The translations under genes were made by a program, and so were the position numbers. This document shows positions 23,310 through 35,786 of a stretch of 64,000 bases of DNA, piece after piece (position 1 is the first letter of the stretch; the number at the start of each line of letters is the position of its first letter). The notes beneath the pieces are model-generated. The model saw only the letters and a list, made by a program, of their open reading frames with translations. It made no database searches and was not told the origin of the DNA. The stretch covers positions 59,908,754 to 59,972,753 of the forward strand of contig OX328124.1 in the NCBI GenBank assembly GCA_946811695.1. The letters run 5' to 3'. This stretch comes from Gonocerus acuteangulatus. Its lineage: Eukaryota; Arthropoda; Insecta; Hemiptera; Coreidae.

Positions 23310-23900
23310 TTATTTATTTTTACGACGAATCGACATCTGGGCCATTAGCGATTCAGGATTATTATAAGTTCTTTGATGACTTAAAACGATCGGGTTTGTA
23401 TGAACTTTAGGTAAATTAAAGTGGTCACATCCGTAAGTAACTTTAGGTAAATACAAACACCCGTTCATAAGAGCAAAACTAACAATTAGTTTTGCTCTTA
23501 TGCGAATTTTGAATTCCTTATTTCTCCAATTGACATCGATCCATCGAAAATTGCTCTGATGTAATTCGACCTGTTTTGTAGGGAATTTAGTTAGCTTTCG
23601 AATTGTCACTGTCCACTTACCACGATTTCCTAACCGTTTTCGAGATATTTTAGAAAATATACGAAAATGCCCAAACATTTCATGCCTGTTAATGAAATCT
23701 TTTATTTCTAGTACTTCCTTAACTCCAAACGGAACCAAAATTTACCTATCATAGATTTGATGAATATCAAACGTCTGGAACCAGTTCCAACTGAATTAAT
23801 CGTTTCTAAATACCCAAAGTTAAAATTAGTTTGGAAAAGAAGGTGATTCAATGATTCTCGAAAACGGTTACAGATATCACTTTAGAAATGGTTACATCTA
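23310..23900 (-). repeat. Family A interior, inverted relative to A2a
   Basis: On the minus strand it follows A1 7650-7930 block by block: TTTGGAGTTAAGGAAG, then ATATCTCGAAAACGGTT, then GATGTCAATTGGAGAAATAA. A 142-codon minus ORF here is not conserved in A1 or A4 and is not called. At 23327-23354 it holds a stem-loop (GAATCG/CGATTC) of the shared SINE/LINE tail type. Confidence 0.6.
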
Positions 23901-24126
23901 AGCGCACGGCAGTGCGCCAGGCCAAGTTCCGGCCTAAGCATACTGTGTGTATATTACAGGAGGTCTTAGAGCCGATTTTTACCCTCTCATAACTTTCAAC
24001 CAGGTAAAGATAAAGTTATGAAATTTTACACAGGTATTATACTACTAGATGTGAGTAAAACTGGATATTTTCATAATTCTACATCGAATAGTTTCTGAGA
24101 TATAAGCGATCGAAAATCGGGATTTA

Positions 24127-24150
24127 TAGGACTCACTCACTCACTCACTC
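24127..24150. repeat. (ACTC)n short tandem repeat
   Basis: Five to six copies of a CACT/ACTC tetranucleotide. Confidence 0.8.
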
Positions 24151-24436
24151 ATCAAAATTATTAGGCACTTCCCAGGATGCTAGAGACTTGAAATTTTGCA
24201 TGAAGATAGATATGAAGACGTTATTAAAGGAAAAAATCGAAAAATCGCGAAAAGTTGTGTTTGACTCCGCTTCCGGGGCGGGGGCGTTCCAGTTTTGTAC
24301 TTCCTTCGGAAACCCATCATTCCGTCCGAAACCCATGATGTGGGGCATCAAATGAATTGTCTCGGTATGAAGAACCTATATTTGATGTTTTAAGAAACAA
24401 TTAGGCGCATATAGGCTCGGTAAAAATCTTATTTAC

Positions 24437-24925
24437 CAGCTGTCTGTCTGTATGTTTGTTCCTCTTACAAATCCGTACCGTTTGACCGATTTTGACCAAA
24501 CTTGGGACACAGATGGGTCTTGATACGGGGAGAATCATTGACTAGGTTAAATTGTCTATCAGCTGTCTGTCTGTCTGTTTGTTCCTTATACAAATACACA
24601 CTGTTTGACGGATTTTGACAAAATTTGACTCACATGTCGGTCTTTATCCGGGTAGTGTCATAGGCTAGTCAAAATCGTCTTTCAGCTGTCTGTCTGTATG
24701 TTTGTTCCTTATACAAATTCACACCGTTTGGCCTATTTTGACCAAACTTGGCACGCAGGTAGGCCTTGGTCCGGGGAATGCACTAGGCTAGGTAAAAAAG
24801 GTCTTTCAGCTGTCTGTCTGTATGTTTGTTCCTTATACAAATTCACACCGTTTGGCCTATTTTGACCAAACTTGGCACGCAGGTAGGTCTTGATACGGGA
24901 GTGTCATATTACCTAAGACGTTTTG
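24437..24925. repeat. Four-copy tandem repeat, ~123-bp unit
   Basis: CAGCTGTCTGTCTGTATGTT starts units at 24437, 24560, 24683 and 24807. Each unit continues with a TTTGACC..TTTTGACCAAACTTGG block. The last two units are nearly identical. Confidence 0.88.
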
Positions 24926-25504
24926 TACTTTTTGTTCCATCGAAATGCCATAATTTCTTCTGAAACCCATCATGTGGGGTATCAAATGAATCGTCTTGGT
25001 AAGGAGAACCTATATTTGATGTTTGAAAAAACATTTCGACGCATCTTAACAAAAACAGTTGTGACTTCTTTCTTAAATGTAGTAAATAAAGGCGTAGGGG
25101 TTCACTGCATAATATACTTCAAAGCAGATACTAAGTTTTTCAAAGTCGAGCCATCTAAATTACAAAGTTTAGGATCACAAACCCAAAATGTATCGTCTTT
25201 GTTCTTATATTTTTCTGGAAGGCCTTCTGCACTTTCCCTATTGTGACCTTTGTACGGGATAAGGTTCCTGTGTTTTACAGTGTAATAGTGTAGTTAAGAG
25301 AGCAATCAATTTGTCCTCTAGAGTAATGTCATCTGGAAGAGCTTCTAACTTTTCTAGTCTAGTGATTAGATGTATGTAGGTTATTATTGGTATCAAATAT
25401 CAAGCAGTAAGGAAGTACCTTATGCAGAATCCAAAGACCCTGGTTTTATATGAAGTACAAAAGCCAGTAGGTATGCGGCAACTAAATTCTATTTAATACT
25501 TATA

Positions 25505-26107
25505 AAAAAGTAATGAGATCCCCAAAAAAACATAAATGTGAAATAGTGGCCAAGTTCCTGCCCCCAGAAAGAAACACTCCCTTCCTCAAAAATATCCCCT
25601 CTTAAAACCCCCCAAAAACGCCTTACCATTCTACACTCCAAAAAAGTAGTATGAGTTGGTGTATTAATTCAACCAAAAATATTTGCCAATACAAGAGGTG
25701 ATACAAGAAAGAAATGTCCAAGTTCATTACTTGGAAGACCTCATAGTTACTTACTAAGAACAGTAAAGACACTTCAACTGACCTTTAAAAACAACAATAA
25801 AAATACTTATATCCAGTTACTAAAATATCACTTTCCTCAACCAGGTATATTCTTAAACTTGGCAATGTTTAGTTTTTCTCTAAAGATAATTTCGCCACAA
25901 AAAAAAAAAACATTGCCAAGTTTAAGAATATACCTGGTTGAGGAAAGTGATATTTTAGTAACTGGATATAAGTATTTTTATTGTTGTTTTTAAAGGTCAG
26001 TGTCTTTACTGTTCTTAGTAAGAGGGGATATTTTTGAGGAAGGGAGTGTTTCTTTCTGGGTGCAGGAACTTGGCCTCTATTTCACATTTATGTTTTTTGG
26101 GGGATTC
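25505..26107. repeat. Long asymmetric palindrome, centre near 25892
   Basis: The right arm (25909-26106) is the reverse complement of the left (25505-25874), except for about 150 extra bases in the left arm (about 25605-25755). Shared blocks include CAAACTTGGCAATGTTT, ATACCTGGTTGAGGAAAGTG and GGAAGGGAGTGTTTCTTTCT. The right arm joins a family A copy. Arms match at well over 90%. Confidence 0.82.
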
Positions 26108-26495
26108 GTTTTTCTTCGTTTAGAAGCTTATAAAACGAGTACCGGAAGCATATGAACTCGAAAACGTAAGCGTTACGATTTTTTTCGCGCAGATATTGGC
26201 TCCAAAAAAGCATCTTCTGGTGGAGGGATTCTGCTGGTTACCGTACTTGGCCTTTTAAATTAAACGAAAGATTTTTGTACCAAATTTCATCAAAATCGTA
26301 CCTTTTGTTTGGCACCTAGAGAGCGAACGGACAAATATATATATATATATATATATTTCAAACATCGTTACATTATTGATCTAGGGGATCGTAATCATGA
26401 AATTTTTGGGGTCGGCACATCCGGATTGCGTCATGAGGTCATCCTGATAAGCGGGTTTCCTCCCTATGGAGGGAGGGAAAAACCGCGCTAAACAG
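26108..26495 (-). repeat. Family A copy A3 (hairpin end at right)
   Basis: On the minus strand it starts TTTAGCGCGGTTTTTCCC with the GC-rich hairpin, then a GACGCAATCCGGATGTGCCG block, a (TA)n, CAAACAAAAGGTACGATT, and the AACGCTTACGTTTTCGAG block of A1 (7442). Confidence 0.65.
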
Positions 26496-28155
26496 CAATA
26501 AGAAAATATCTAGTTGTTCCCAAAACAAAACAAAAAGGTTGATTATAAAACATCAACCTTTCTCGGCTGAACTTCTGTCATAGGCTTGTTTTCCTACTTA
26601 TCGGGGTTAAGGAATCAGGCAAAAATGACATGTTTGAGGAAACTTTGGAGTAGCCTATCCACAGGCAGTACAGGACGACTTATTGTCTCTTACACCTGCT
26701 CCTTCGAAGCCATTCATGAACGTTAACTTTAACCTCTAGATCTAATATCTTTAAATGTATACTGGGACTGTAACTTAATATTTGATTTCCATAATCACTT
26801 TTGTATGATGTAATAAATTATTGTTTTGAAAAAATGTCCTTATTATGTATTGTTTTGTAGGAAGTTTTGCTAATGAAATATATAGGACGACTCCTCCAAT
26901 TTAGGGGGGAGGATTGTATTTTACTTCGGCTAAATAAGGAAAAGTATTGGAGAATACAAGGATAAAGATCTAAACATTCATAATCATAATATTGGAACCC
27001 GTTAAACTCCTAATGGCGTGCAGAATTTTTTGTTATGAATAATTCTTTCACAAAATGAATTTCTTTTTAAAGAAACAAGTCAAGGAATTTGAAGTTGGAG
27101 TAACGTAACTTGTGAAACGATTATAAAAACGCTTAATTTGCGGATATATCAAAGAAGAGCCGCAAAGACGGCACGAAAATCAGCATTTAAATGTGTCTGG
27201 TCTCTCCTTGTTGTAAAGGGCAAAGCACATTGGGTGTTTGACATTTCGTTAGTCGGTTGACTACGCTTTATACTTGGCTCCATTGAATACCATTTACACT
27301 CATAACATTCGTATTCATGAATAATTCCCTTTACATATTCCTTCAGACTTCAAGAACTCATCGATAGCTAGCCGAAAAAATGAATATTTACATTTCTAAA
27401 TTTAATATAAAATGAAAAAAAAAAAATATTCTGGGACTTTCTCTCTTAATAATTTACTATATATTCGCCAAATACCACTCCCTGACCTATCATCGCCCAG
27501 CCCAAACCACTTGACAGAAAATTTTGAAATTTTGCATGGGCACTCCCTTTAGAACGTAAACACACGCTAAGAAAGGATTTTTTGATATTCAATTTTCTTA
27601 AGTACTTCAACAGGGGTTTGAATTTTTAGTTGGTTAGAGCAGTCTATGCAGCATGCGTTGCTAGGACAATAACAGGCCAGCTGGTACCATACTGTATCTA
27701 TTTCATAATATTATTTTCATTTCCGGGTTATTTCAACTATGATGGCACACCTTGAATTACTAGAAATAAATTTCGATTTTGTCCCTCTTAGAGTTTACGC
27801 TATACCTGGTGATGTTCCATCCGAGGTAATAATATCCCGAACCCTTGCAAAATATAGGTGTTTCCAAATGACATCTTGGAAACATAAATATTTGAATTTT
27901 AACATAAATTTATGATTGAGAATAAATATTAACCTTTACTGGTTAAACTCCTGTTACTGGTAACCTATAGATACCGGGTTATCCCTATGTTGACACTGGT
28001 CCGTAGCACCCCAGTGTCAAGAAACATTATACTTTGATTATTTATCAATTGATTAATAACATATAGTATAACGGGAACCGTTCTATAGTAACGGCACAAA
28101 ATTATATAGTAGCGTTATTTTGATGATACATTATTTAACGCAATAAAATAACTAC
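26496..28155. other. Intergenic, no gene seen
   Basis: No ORF of note. The stretch 27430-28190 includes TTTTGAAATTTTGCATGGGC and CACGCTAAGAAAGGATTTTT, phrases I associate with dispersed animal repeats; it may be the body of the Helitron-like element ending at 28190. Confidence 0.35.
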
Positions 28156-28161
28156 TTATCT

Positions 28162-28190
28162 GCCGTGACGAAGCACGGGTATTCAGCTAG
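28162..28190 (+). mobile_element. Possible Helitron 3' terminus
   Basis: A short stem CCGTG/CACGG (28163-28167 with 28174-28178) is followed nine bases later by CTAG, with a T next. This is the hairpin-then-CTRR-then-T arrangement of Helitron 3' ends. A matching 5' TC end was not located with confidence. Confidence 0.45.
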
Positions 28191-28275
28191 TAACAAAGAA
28201 ATTGACATAGTGCCATAGTTTGCATAGTTTTTGTTCTATTCTTCACAAACTTACCATTGAGTGATGTAAAACCTA

Positions 28276-28336
28276 GTAAGCTGTTTGATTAAGGCGCCTG
28301 TGCGGAGCCCAGAGGAACCCGGGTCAAATTCCATCC
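28276..28336 (+). repeat. tRNA-related sequence (SINE head-like)
   Basis: TTGATTAAGGCGCCTGTGC resembles the D-arm to anticodon region of a tRNA, and GGGTCAAATTCC resembles a B box at the right spacing. The A box is degenerate and the stems do not pair fully. Probably a decayed tRNA-derived SINE. Confidence 0.42.
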
Positions 28337-28524
28337 TGTCAAGTTAATATTTCTCCAGTTAAATACTCGATAAATAGAAAACAATATCCAAACATATTCT
28401 GATCTCTTGAGCGACTTCCTGGGGCAATGAGCGTGGTTACATTCTGGAGCCTGGGACTAGTCAATGCGGTCAATCTGGTTCCCATCTCGGTCACCGTCAC
28501 TGACCCCCGTTCCTTGTGGCTTTC

Positions 28525-29244
28525 TTTATCATCCATCCCCTTGTTATCTTAGGCAATGTAGCTATGTACTTTATCATCTCTCCCCTTGTTATCTTAGGCA
28601 ATGTAGCTATGTACTTTATCATACTTCACCTTGTTATCTTAGGCAATGTAGCTATGTACTTAATCATCCATCCTCTTGTTATCTTAGGCAATGTAGCTAT
28701 GTACTCTATCATCCATCCCCTTGTTATCTTAGGCAATGTAGCTATGTACTCTATCATTCATCCCCTTGTTATCTTAGGCAATGTAGCTATGTACTTTATC
28801 ATGCATCCTCTTGTTTTCTTAGGCAATGTAGCTATGCACTTTATCATCCATCCTCTTGTTATCTTAGGCAATGTAGCTATGTACTCTATCATCCATCCAC
28901 TTGTTATCTTAGGCAATGTAGCTACGTACTTTATCATCCATCCTCTTGTTATCTTAGGCAATGTAGCTATGTACTCTATCATCCATCCACTTGTTATCTT
29001 AGGCAATGTAGCTACGTACTTTATCATCCATCCCCTTGTCATCTTAGGCAATGTAGCTATGTACTCTATCATCCATCCCCTTGTTATCTTAGGCAATGTA
29101 GCTATGTACTCTATCATTCATCCCCTTGTTATCTTAGGCAATTTAGCTATGTACTCTATCATCCATTCCCTTGTTATCTTAGGCAATGTAGCTATGTGCT
29201 TTATCATCCATCCCCTTGTTATCTTAGGGAATGTAGCTATGTAC
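28525..29244 (+). repeat. Minisatellite, 16 copies of a 45-bp unit
   Basis: The unit spans TTTATCATCCATCCCCTTGT then a TATCTTAGGCAATGTAGCTA block. 720 bases equal exactly 16 units. Because 45 is a multiple of three, two plus frames and part of a minus frame stay open for hundreds of bases; these ORFs are by-products of the periodicity. Units differ at a few sites, with some adjacent pairs repeated, suggesting higher-order duplication. Confidence 0.95.
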
Positions 29245-29655
29245 TTTATCATCATAGATCATTTCTTCCTCCGCAACTTTAAGTAAGTGTCAATAATAAA
29301 ATTGTTGAGTAGCTACTTATTATTTCTTATACAAGATATTTTCTATAGATGTTGTATGAGGAGGAAAGCTTGTAAAGAAGAAAACCCTCCTGAATGGAGA
29401 AGAGTTCTAGTTAAGGGAGGCACGGGGATGAGGTCAGTGAACCTCAACAAAAAGTGACCCAGTTGTATGTTGGGCACCTCCAACCTGGTCCATCTGTCTT
29501 TGTGCTACAAAACTAACCGCCTTCTTTATGCCCAAACTACCTTGTCTATAATGCAGGGGAAAAAATCGCTTTTATGAACATGTTGTGCTAATTATACTAA
29601 CGGAACGAACGAATGTATATCAAGAGATACTACCAAAGAATTAAAAAAAAAGTCC

Positions 29656-29718
29656 TATATATATATATATATATATATTCGTTTTTAACGGCGCATCAAC
29701 TATTTGGCTATTAGCGCC

Positions 29719-29773
<55 letters not shown>
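29656..29773. repeat. Two (TA)n tracts flanking a shared-tail stem-loop
   Basis: TA repeats at 29656-29677 and 29720-29773 enclose the stem ACGGCGC/GCGCCGT (29688-29694 with 29714-29720). This is the SINE/LINE 3' tail motif, oriented on the minus strand. Confidence 0.85.
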
Positions 29774-29776
<3 letters not shown>

Positions 29777-32700
29777 TAATCATTAAAGCCTAGACTTTAT
29801 AGAAGTACAAGCTTTTTTCATTACTATTATATAAACGAGGTCATATTGGTTCATTTATTCTTGAATCAGACTATACTACTGCGTTATTTTGCAGTAATCA
29901 CATGCACGTGGTGGAAAAACAGTAGTAAAAAACAAAATTACTTAAGGTTTAAATCGTTTAAGTCTTGCTCTATGTGTTTCATGTCCTTTTGCCTCCTCTT
30001 CAAGGGCCTATAACTGAAACTATTTCTGGTCGCATCATTTAAAATTATAAACTGCCCGCGGGGATAAACCGCTAACAACACCTTCTGAGTGAATACTAAA
30101 AGAACATATGGTGGCAGGTTTATCAGCTGATGTTATATCGATTATCAAATGCGTTTATACATATTTCTAAAAGAAAAATGTGGTCTAAACATAAAATAGA
30201 TTGGTGGCATCACTTTATACAAGATTAGATTGTTGTAAAGTTTATACAAATAATTGACAAATATTTGTTCTGCTTTAATTTTCGTGTGGTTGTGTTCTTT
30301 TTTTTGTCGAGTATGGTGTAATTCTTGACATCAAATTTATGGTCAGTTTTATTGCATATTTTCTTGATTCAAACATTATGCTACTGCGCTATTTTACTTG
30401 TTGTTGACATGAGGTTGTATTAAATTTCTACTACATTTGTACATTCTCACTTGTGGTGGTTTTAGTCTTGTGATGGTTTTGTCTCGTGCCGTTTCATGGC
30501 CCAAAAGTCACCAAAACACCAGCCAAAAATGCACCTATTAATATAAATAAATTTATATCGCACTAGCATTTCTGAAGAGACACAACTCCAAATAAAACTC
30601 AGCTGAAAATGTGTCACTCTTGCCTATGTAGGGGGCATAGCTGTTGTACAAGCTCTGAAGCTAGATAAATACAGTTCCGATGGTTGATAAAGAGATATTT
30701 ACCAATGTCCTTTATAGTCGTAACTGAAAAACACCGATTTTTGAGTTGTTTATGCTAGAGCGCTATATTTATACTTTTCGCTCAACTATCCCCAATGACG
30801 GTACAAATATTTAAAAAAAAATAGTTTGTATCGAATGAACAACGTTTTTTATCTTCAAAATCCGCTCATGGGTATATAGTTATTTCGAAAACAGATGATT
30901 TAATAATTAATTAGATGCCGTAATATTAAGGGTTTGGTATACAGCTTTTATACAGATTGTTGTAAGTGGAAATTAAACTTCCGCAACTTTTTTGAATTTC
31001 CAAGAAACAAGATCTCAGACGGTCAAATCTAACTTTTGGATCTATTTAAAGTTTTAAGTTCTATTTTGTGCCTTTTATTTGAATAAGGCGTTCTAAGTAC
31101 AAAACCGATCACTATTACTGAATATAAATTTTTGCAGCAAAAATAATGTTGGCTTATTCAAGTAGGTAATGGATTATAAACAATTGTTGTTAATATTGTA
31201 TATATATATTCAATGATTAGTTTACTTTGTGTTTCATTCTGTATGAGTAAGGATCTCTGAAATTCACAATGGCAAAACAAGATTTCACATACGCACACGC
31301 GTAAACGCACATACGCATAACTACATATTGTCATCTCGTAATATAAATGTTGAGAAACAAATGAACACATACCAAAAACATAGAATTCCACACAAGGAAA
31401 TCAATGAAACTAATAAGACCTAATTTGTATGTGGTTTGCACGCTTACCAATGAATGACTTAAGTATAAGGAAACGGTTGATCACCAAATACTAACATAAA
31501 ATATTATGATTTTGTCCATTTCTCAAGCAAAATTACAATTGTTATCACTTAAGTGAATACAATTCCACACTAATCTCGCAGAAAACATTCAATCTGAAGT
31601 AATTAAAAAAGAGAAAAATTAAAATGAGTAACTGTATTACGTAACATTTTAATGGATTCTTCCAGCTCTTGAAGAAGATAAGATCATCCCGATGATCAAA
31701 CTAGGAATTACGTAATATCTCATAAATTATACAGCAAGATATTTTTGGTTATGATAAACAGCTGCATTTTATAATATAATAAGTTGACTCTTTGACAGGG
31801 AAGAATCCTCAATAGTAAAAGGATAAATCTTTCTATAGATTATTAATTCTTATTTTTTAATATTATATATACAATATCACTGGTGTACAAGTAGCATTAA
31901 TCCGTATTATGAATGGCCGTGGAATTAATTGTAATAAACGACTGTAAGTATGTAAACATGGTTAACCTCCACGTGTCACCCTTGTCAAATGTTTTATTCA
32001 TTCTTTTCCTGAAAATAATTTCCGATTTGAAACAAGCCTCCGTACCTGATTCTAAAAGTACTTTGCTTTCAAATATAAATGTACCACTAAATGTAATCCT
32101 CTTGGACACTCCTGCTTTAGCGGTAGGAGGCCTATGAACTTTGGGCCAAATAGGTTTTCATATCGTGTTGAATTCTGATGAAGGCACATAGTAGAAGTTA
32201 TGACTAACTCCATATAATCTAAATCAGTAGGATCACTTTTTGGTTCTATTTATTTGCTGAATGAAATAGGCAACTAAGGGCATTCAATTTTCTGCCAAGA
32301 GGTTTTGAAGCATCTTGTAAAAACATTTACCTGGACGACGGAATACCGAATCAGCTGTGTACACCATCTATCACGCTTGCTCTCACGAATCACCAATGGC
32401 CATAGCAATGTTGCTGTGGTGCGTCACAAAATAAAGTCCTGGAACGAAATATACGGTATTCTTGTACGCGGGCTACGAGCTTCTTTTAATTTTATCAAGA
32501 TAGTTCTTGGAACTCACATCTTAAAACATTAATAAATAAGATAAATATTTTGGTAATTTTCGTAGGCAATTGCACGATTTGGTTTGGCCAGTAAACGAAC
32601 AGTAAATAAACCGAATTTAATTTGAAACTGCGAGCTTACTCACACACAGTGGATTTTGGAAATAGGGTTTGTCCTCAACACTTTCGGAATAGACAGACTT

Positions 32701-34390
32701 AACACTCCAGCACGGCACTCCATTGAGGTCTCATCAAATATATTCTTCTATTGGTTGTTGACCTATTCAGTGTTTGGATGGGTTCATTCCTAGGTCTGCA
32801 TGAACACATCGCATCATGCCACTTCTGCAATATTAATCTAATCTGCTTGTTATCTTCAGATTTTTTCTCTATAGTGTGTGAACAATCCGTCTCTGCGGTC
32901 GATAAGCACGTATTTCTGTCTTCTGTGGTCACTAGTCTAGTGCCCAAAAACCAATTTTCTTGCTTTAGATGCCATCATCTAAGGCTGTGCCGTAGTTTCA
33001 AGCGATATGGTGCCAGCACTAGTAAATAACCTTGATAGCAACCGCGGCCGCGAAAAAAAACTCAAGACTTCGATAGAGTTGAGGATTGACATATTGTGTC
33101 CGTAAATTAGTCCCCAAAACGGCAGTCCCCGCCAGACGGGAGTTGCATTGAAAGAGGTTTGCGCGGAGAGGTTCAGTTCAATACTGTGGTGTCCACTAAA
33201 GATTTTATCTTTTAGTGTAGTCGTTCGAGGGTTGGGTTTGGGGTACTAGACCGCCTTTGTACCCACTCACTTAATTAATTAATTGGGTACGTGCAAAGGG
33301 GCTAATCAGGGGCCGGAGCATACTGAACACTATCTCTCTAATGTGTCCTTATGGTCAAGAATTAAATATCTATACAGAAACTGCCCTTCCGGCCCCTCAT
33401 GGCCTGTCAAGACCATTGAACTTGTTTTATCCATTGAAAAATGTTGGGCTCTGAGGATCTTAGTGTTTGGAGTGGTGAAGACCTTAGAGTTTAGGTACCT
33501 ACAGAAGTCCATCACCTCTTCGAAATTTGATAAGAGGCGTCAAGGAAAAGAGACGAAAAATTCAAGCTTACGATAAAATATATCTTAATCATTTGACATT
33601 TTTGAATGCACACATTTATTTTTGTTTAAATGGGTTTTGACTTTGTCCTTGGAAGGTCCCTATAAAGAGGATACCGAGACGGACTGTGGCCTCGAAGACA
33701 CGGTAAGGAGGCAGGGGCAGGTGATGGTATGTGTGTGGAAGGTGAAAGTGGGGTCTCTGACCGGGAGTTCGACGACCTCTCCCTCCTCTAGCCGTGTCTC
33801 TCATTCAGTAGCATCAGTAACGGGCTGCCCTCAAGCACGGCCTCTCAGGGTCGGACGGTGATCGGGATTCCGATGGAAGTGTCGGCAAGGCTCGGTAATT
33901 GCAGGCATAAAGAGTTTTATTCAAAGGGAAAGAATCCTTGGCTAAGGCACGCCAATAACACAGTGTTGAAATGTCTAAATGGAAAATTCATAGTTAGTAG
34001 GGTTATTGAGCAATGCAAATGTATTATTTTTATATGTGACTAATGTTCACGCATTAAAAGCTTTATTATACTTCTTATAGCAATTTAGTCGAAGGGAAGG
34101 CAGGAATAGAAAAACCAAGGATAGTGAATTATATTGCCTAAGGACTTCCTTCTCATACACATCATTGCTTAAGAAAATGTTAACTATCGGCAATCTATAA
34201 CTAAAAATCTCTCCAGTAGTTTACCATTGGGATTGCGGAGGTAGTCAGGGTTCGGCCCTGTTCGGAGTTTTTTTGACAAGTTTTCGGTTTGAATTTAAAG
34301 CCTTGATCAAGGCCTATGCGGAGTTAGCGCTCATAGGTCAGTGATGCAGCACCAAAAGGATCAGTTAGTCCCATGTGCGTATATAGAAAA
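29774..34390. other. Long intergenic region without recognisable genes
   Basis: About 4.6 kb of AT-rich sequence. Short ORFs (such as 31913-32137 and 32751-33029) show no family features. A slightly GC-richer part at 33100-33870 has open frames on both strands, and 33033-33042 contains ACCGCGGCCG. It could hold a non-coding or decayed exon, but no splice, promoter or homology signal supports a call. Confidence 0.35.
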
Positions 34391-34393
34391 TAA

Positions 34394-34660
34394 TTTCGGA
34401 GGGGGCTGGGAAAATTTCGGGGGGGGGGCTGAGACCATTTCCGGTGTATGGAATACTAACAATTTAGATCTTGGAAGAGTTTTAACCAATTTAAACGCTA
34501 TTTCACCCAAAATAGAACATGTTTTATGAACTAAATGATCTTATTTAATTTATTTTTAAGGGTTTTATGCAATTTTTACCGATAAAATCAAAATTTCGGG
34601 GGGGGGGGGGGGGCTGCAGCCCCCTCCTTATTTACGCCCATGGTTAGTGCTCTCCTTGTA
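34394..34660 (+). repeat. Dispersed repeat family C copy with G-runs
   Basis: Shares the TATGGAATACTAACAATT block and the following ~140 bases with 9580-9790. It ends in a 16-G run (34598-34613) joined to CTGCAGCCCCC, which folds into a G/C hairpin, then TATTTACGCCCATGG. Another G-run lies near 34421. Confidence 0.6.
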
Positions 34661-35064
34661 GCTCTAATAAAAGCTCTCATTCGATCTTAACCGTTGGCAG
34701 TAAAAGCTCATTTTTGTTTAAAAATATAGTTTTATTAACTCTGACTGAAAAGCAGAGCTATCTCCACCCTACGACTAATCATTCCATATCACTTTCGAAT
34801 ACCAAAACTTTGAAGAATATGGAAAAATGCACACTACATACGTATGTATATAAAGTAAATGTTTTCTTCCGCAGATACATAGTTGCTGTATTTCAAATCT
34901 GGGATATGATTATAAATGAGTACTTCGCCACCGGAAACTATACTTCAATGCTTTTGTATTTTCTTAGGTTATTAATAATCTTAATTTTTGAGAATGCATT
35001 GCTTATTTCTCAGGATCGCTCAACCCCTTGTAATGCATTGGTAATAGCTCCTAACTTTAAATGA

Positions 35065-35270
35065 TCCAACGGCCTTGCCAAGTTGACTGCTCCGGTTCCA
35101 GTTGACCACTGAAGTTAAGCAACGTCGTGTTCAAGATGGGGATTGGATGGGTGCAAGTCTGGAAAAACATCTTCCTATTTGCATTCTGTAAGGGCGGGAC
35201 CTGTGGGTAGGCCTGCGCTAATACGCATAATATAGTCCAGACGTTAATACGCCATAAAAAAGAAATATAT
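35065..35270 (+). repeat. 5S rRNA-derived SINE
   Basis: 35066-35172 follows animal 5S rRNA: CCAACGGCC, a GTTGA block, CCGGTTC, GAAGTTAAGCAACGTCG and TTGGATGGGTG, in the right order and spacing with scattered substitutions. The last two blocks carry the internal pol III promoter (A-box and C-box). After about 40 unrelated bases comes GCGCTAAT, then CCAGACGTTAATACGCC and an A-rich end (35254-35270). This tail resembles that of the tRNA-SINE at 35787. The non-5S body and A-tail favour a 5S-headed SINE over a plain 5S pseudogene. It lies about 500 bases from the tRNA-SINE. Confidence 0.75.
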
Positions 35271-35786
35271 TGAGGAGGTCGACGCTTGTGTCGTGTATCT
35301 CCACTTCTGGCATATACAGAAGGTTCGGAATACCGAACCCGCAGATTCAGAATGAGTTGCTTAATTAGTTCAACAGATCATCGCTCAAAATGAAAGTTTT
35401 TTTTTTGTAAAATCTGGTCTAAGGGGGGGGGGTAAGGGAATGAGACCTGACAGCCAATGTCTTCTGACGAGGACGATAAGGGTACTCTGGTATTTGGTGT
35501 TTCAAGTGTATCCAAAATTACATCAATGATAAAATTGGACTCAGAAAGACTCTTATTGAAATAATAAAGCGATATTGGATATTGTCACGCCTCCCGACAA
35601 CTGTGGAGCCGCCAGACAGTTGGCCACCTCACAATCCATCTAGGAACCAACTGTCTGTTATACAGAGCCGCATTTACTTCAATTTCTACATTAAGTTACG
35701 GCATGAAAATTAATAATTTCTAAATGCCTTCTTATACAGGTTGTATCTTCGAGCTGAATATACATATTGACGAATATTTTGTTTCT

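Noticed and set aside
23310..23738. 142-codon minus-strand ORF
   Set aside because: Lies wholly in family A; the same region in copies A1 and A4 is full of stops, so the frame is not conserved.
28464..29286. Two overlapping 256- and 272-codon plus-strand ORFs
   Set aside because: They are the 45-bp minisatellite read in two frames; the peptide is purely periodic and has no start context or family.
33283..33861. Possible exon in the GC-richer part of 33.1-33.9 kb
   Set aside because: Open frames on both strands, no recognisable domain, and no reliable splice sites; not enough to call a gene.
35065..35172. Functional 5S rRNA gene
   Set aside because: Too many substitutions relative to animal 5S and no T-run at the gene end; it continues into a SINE-like body.
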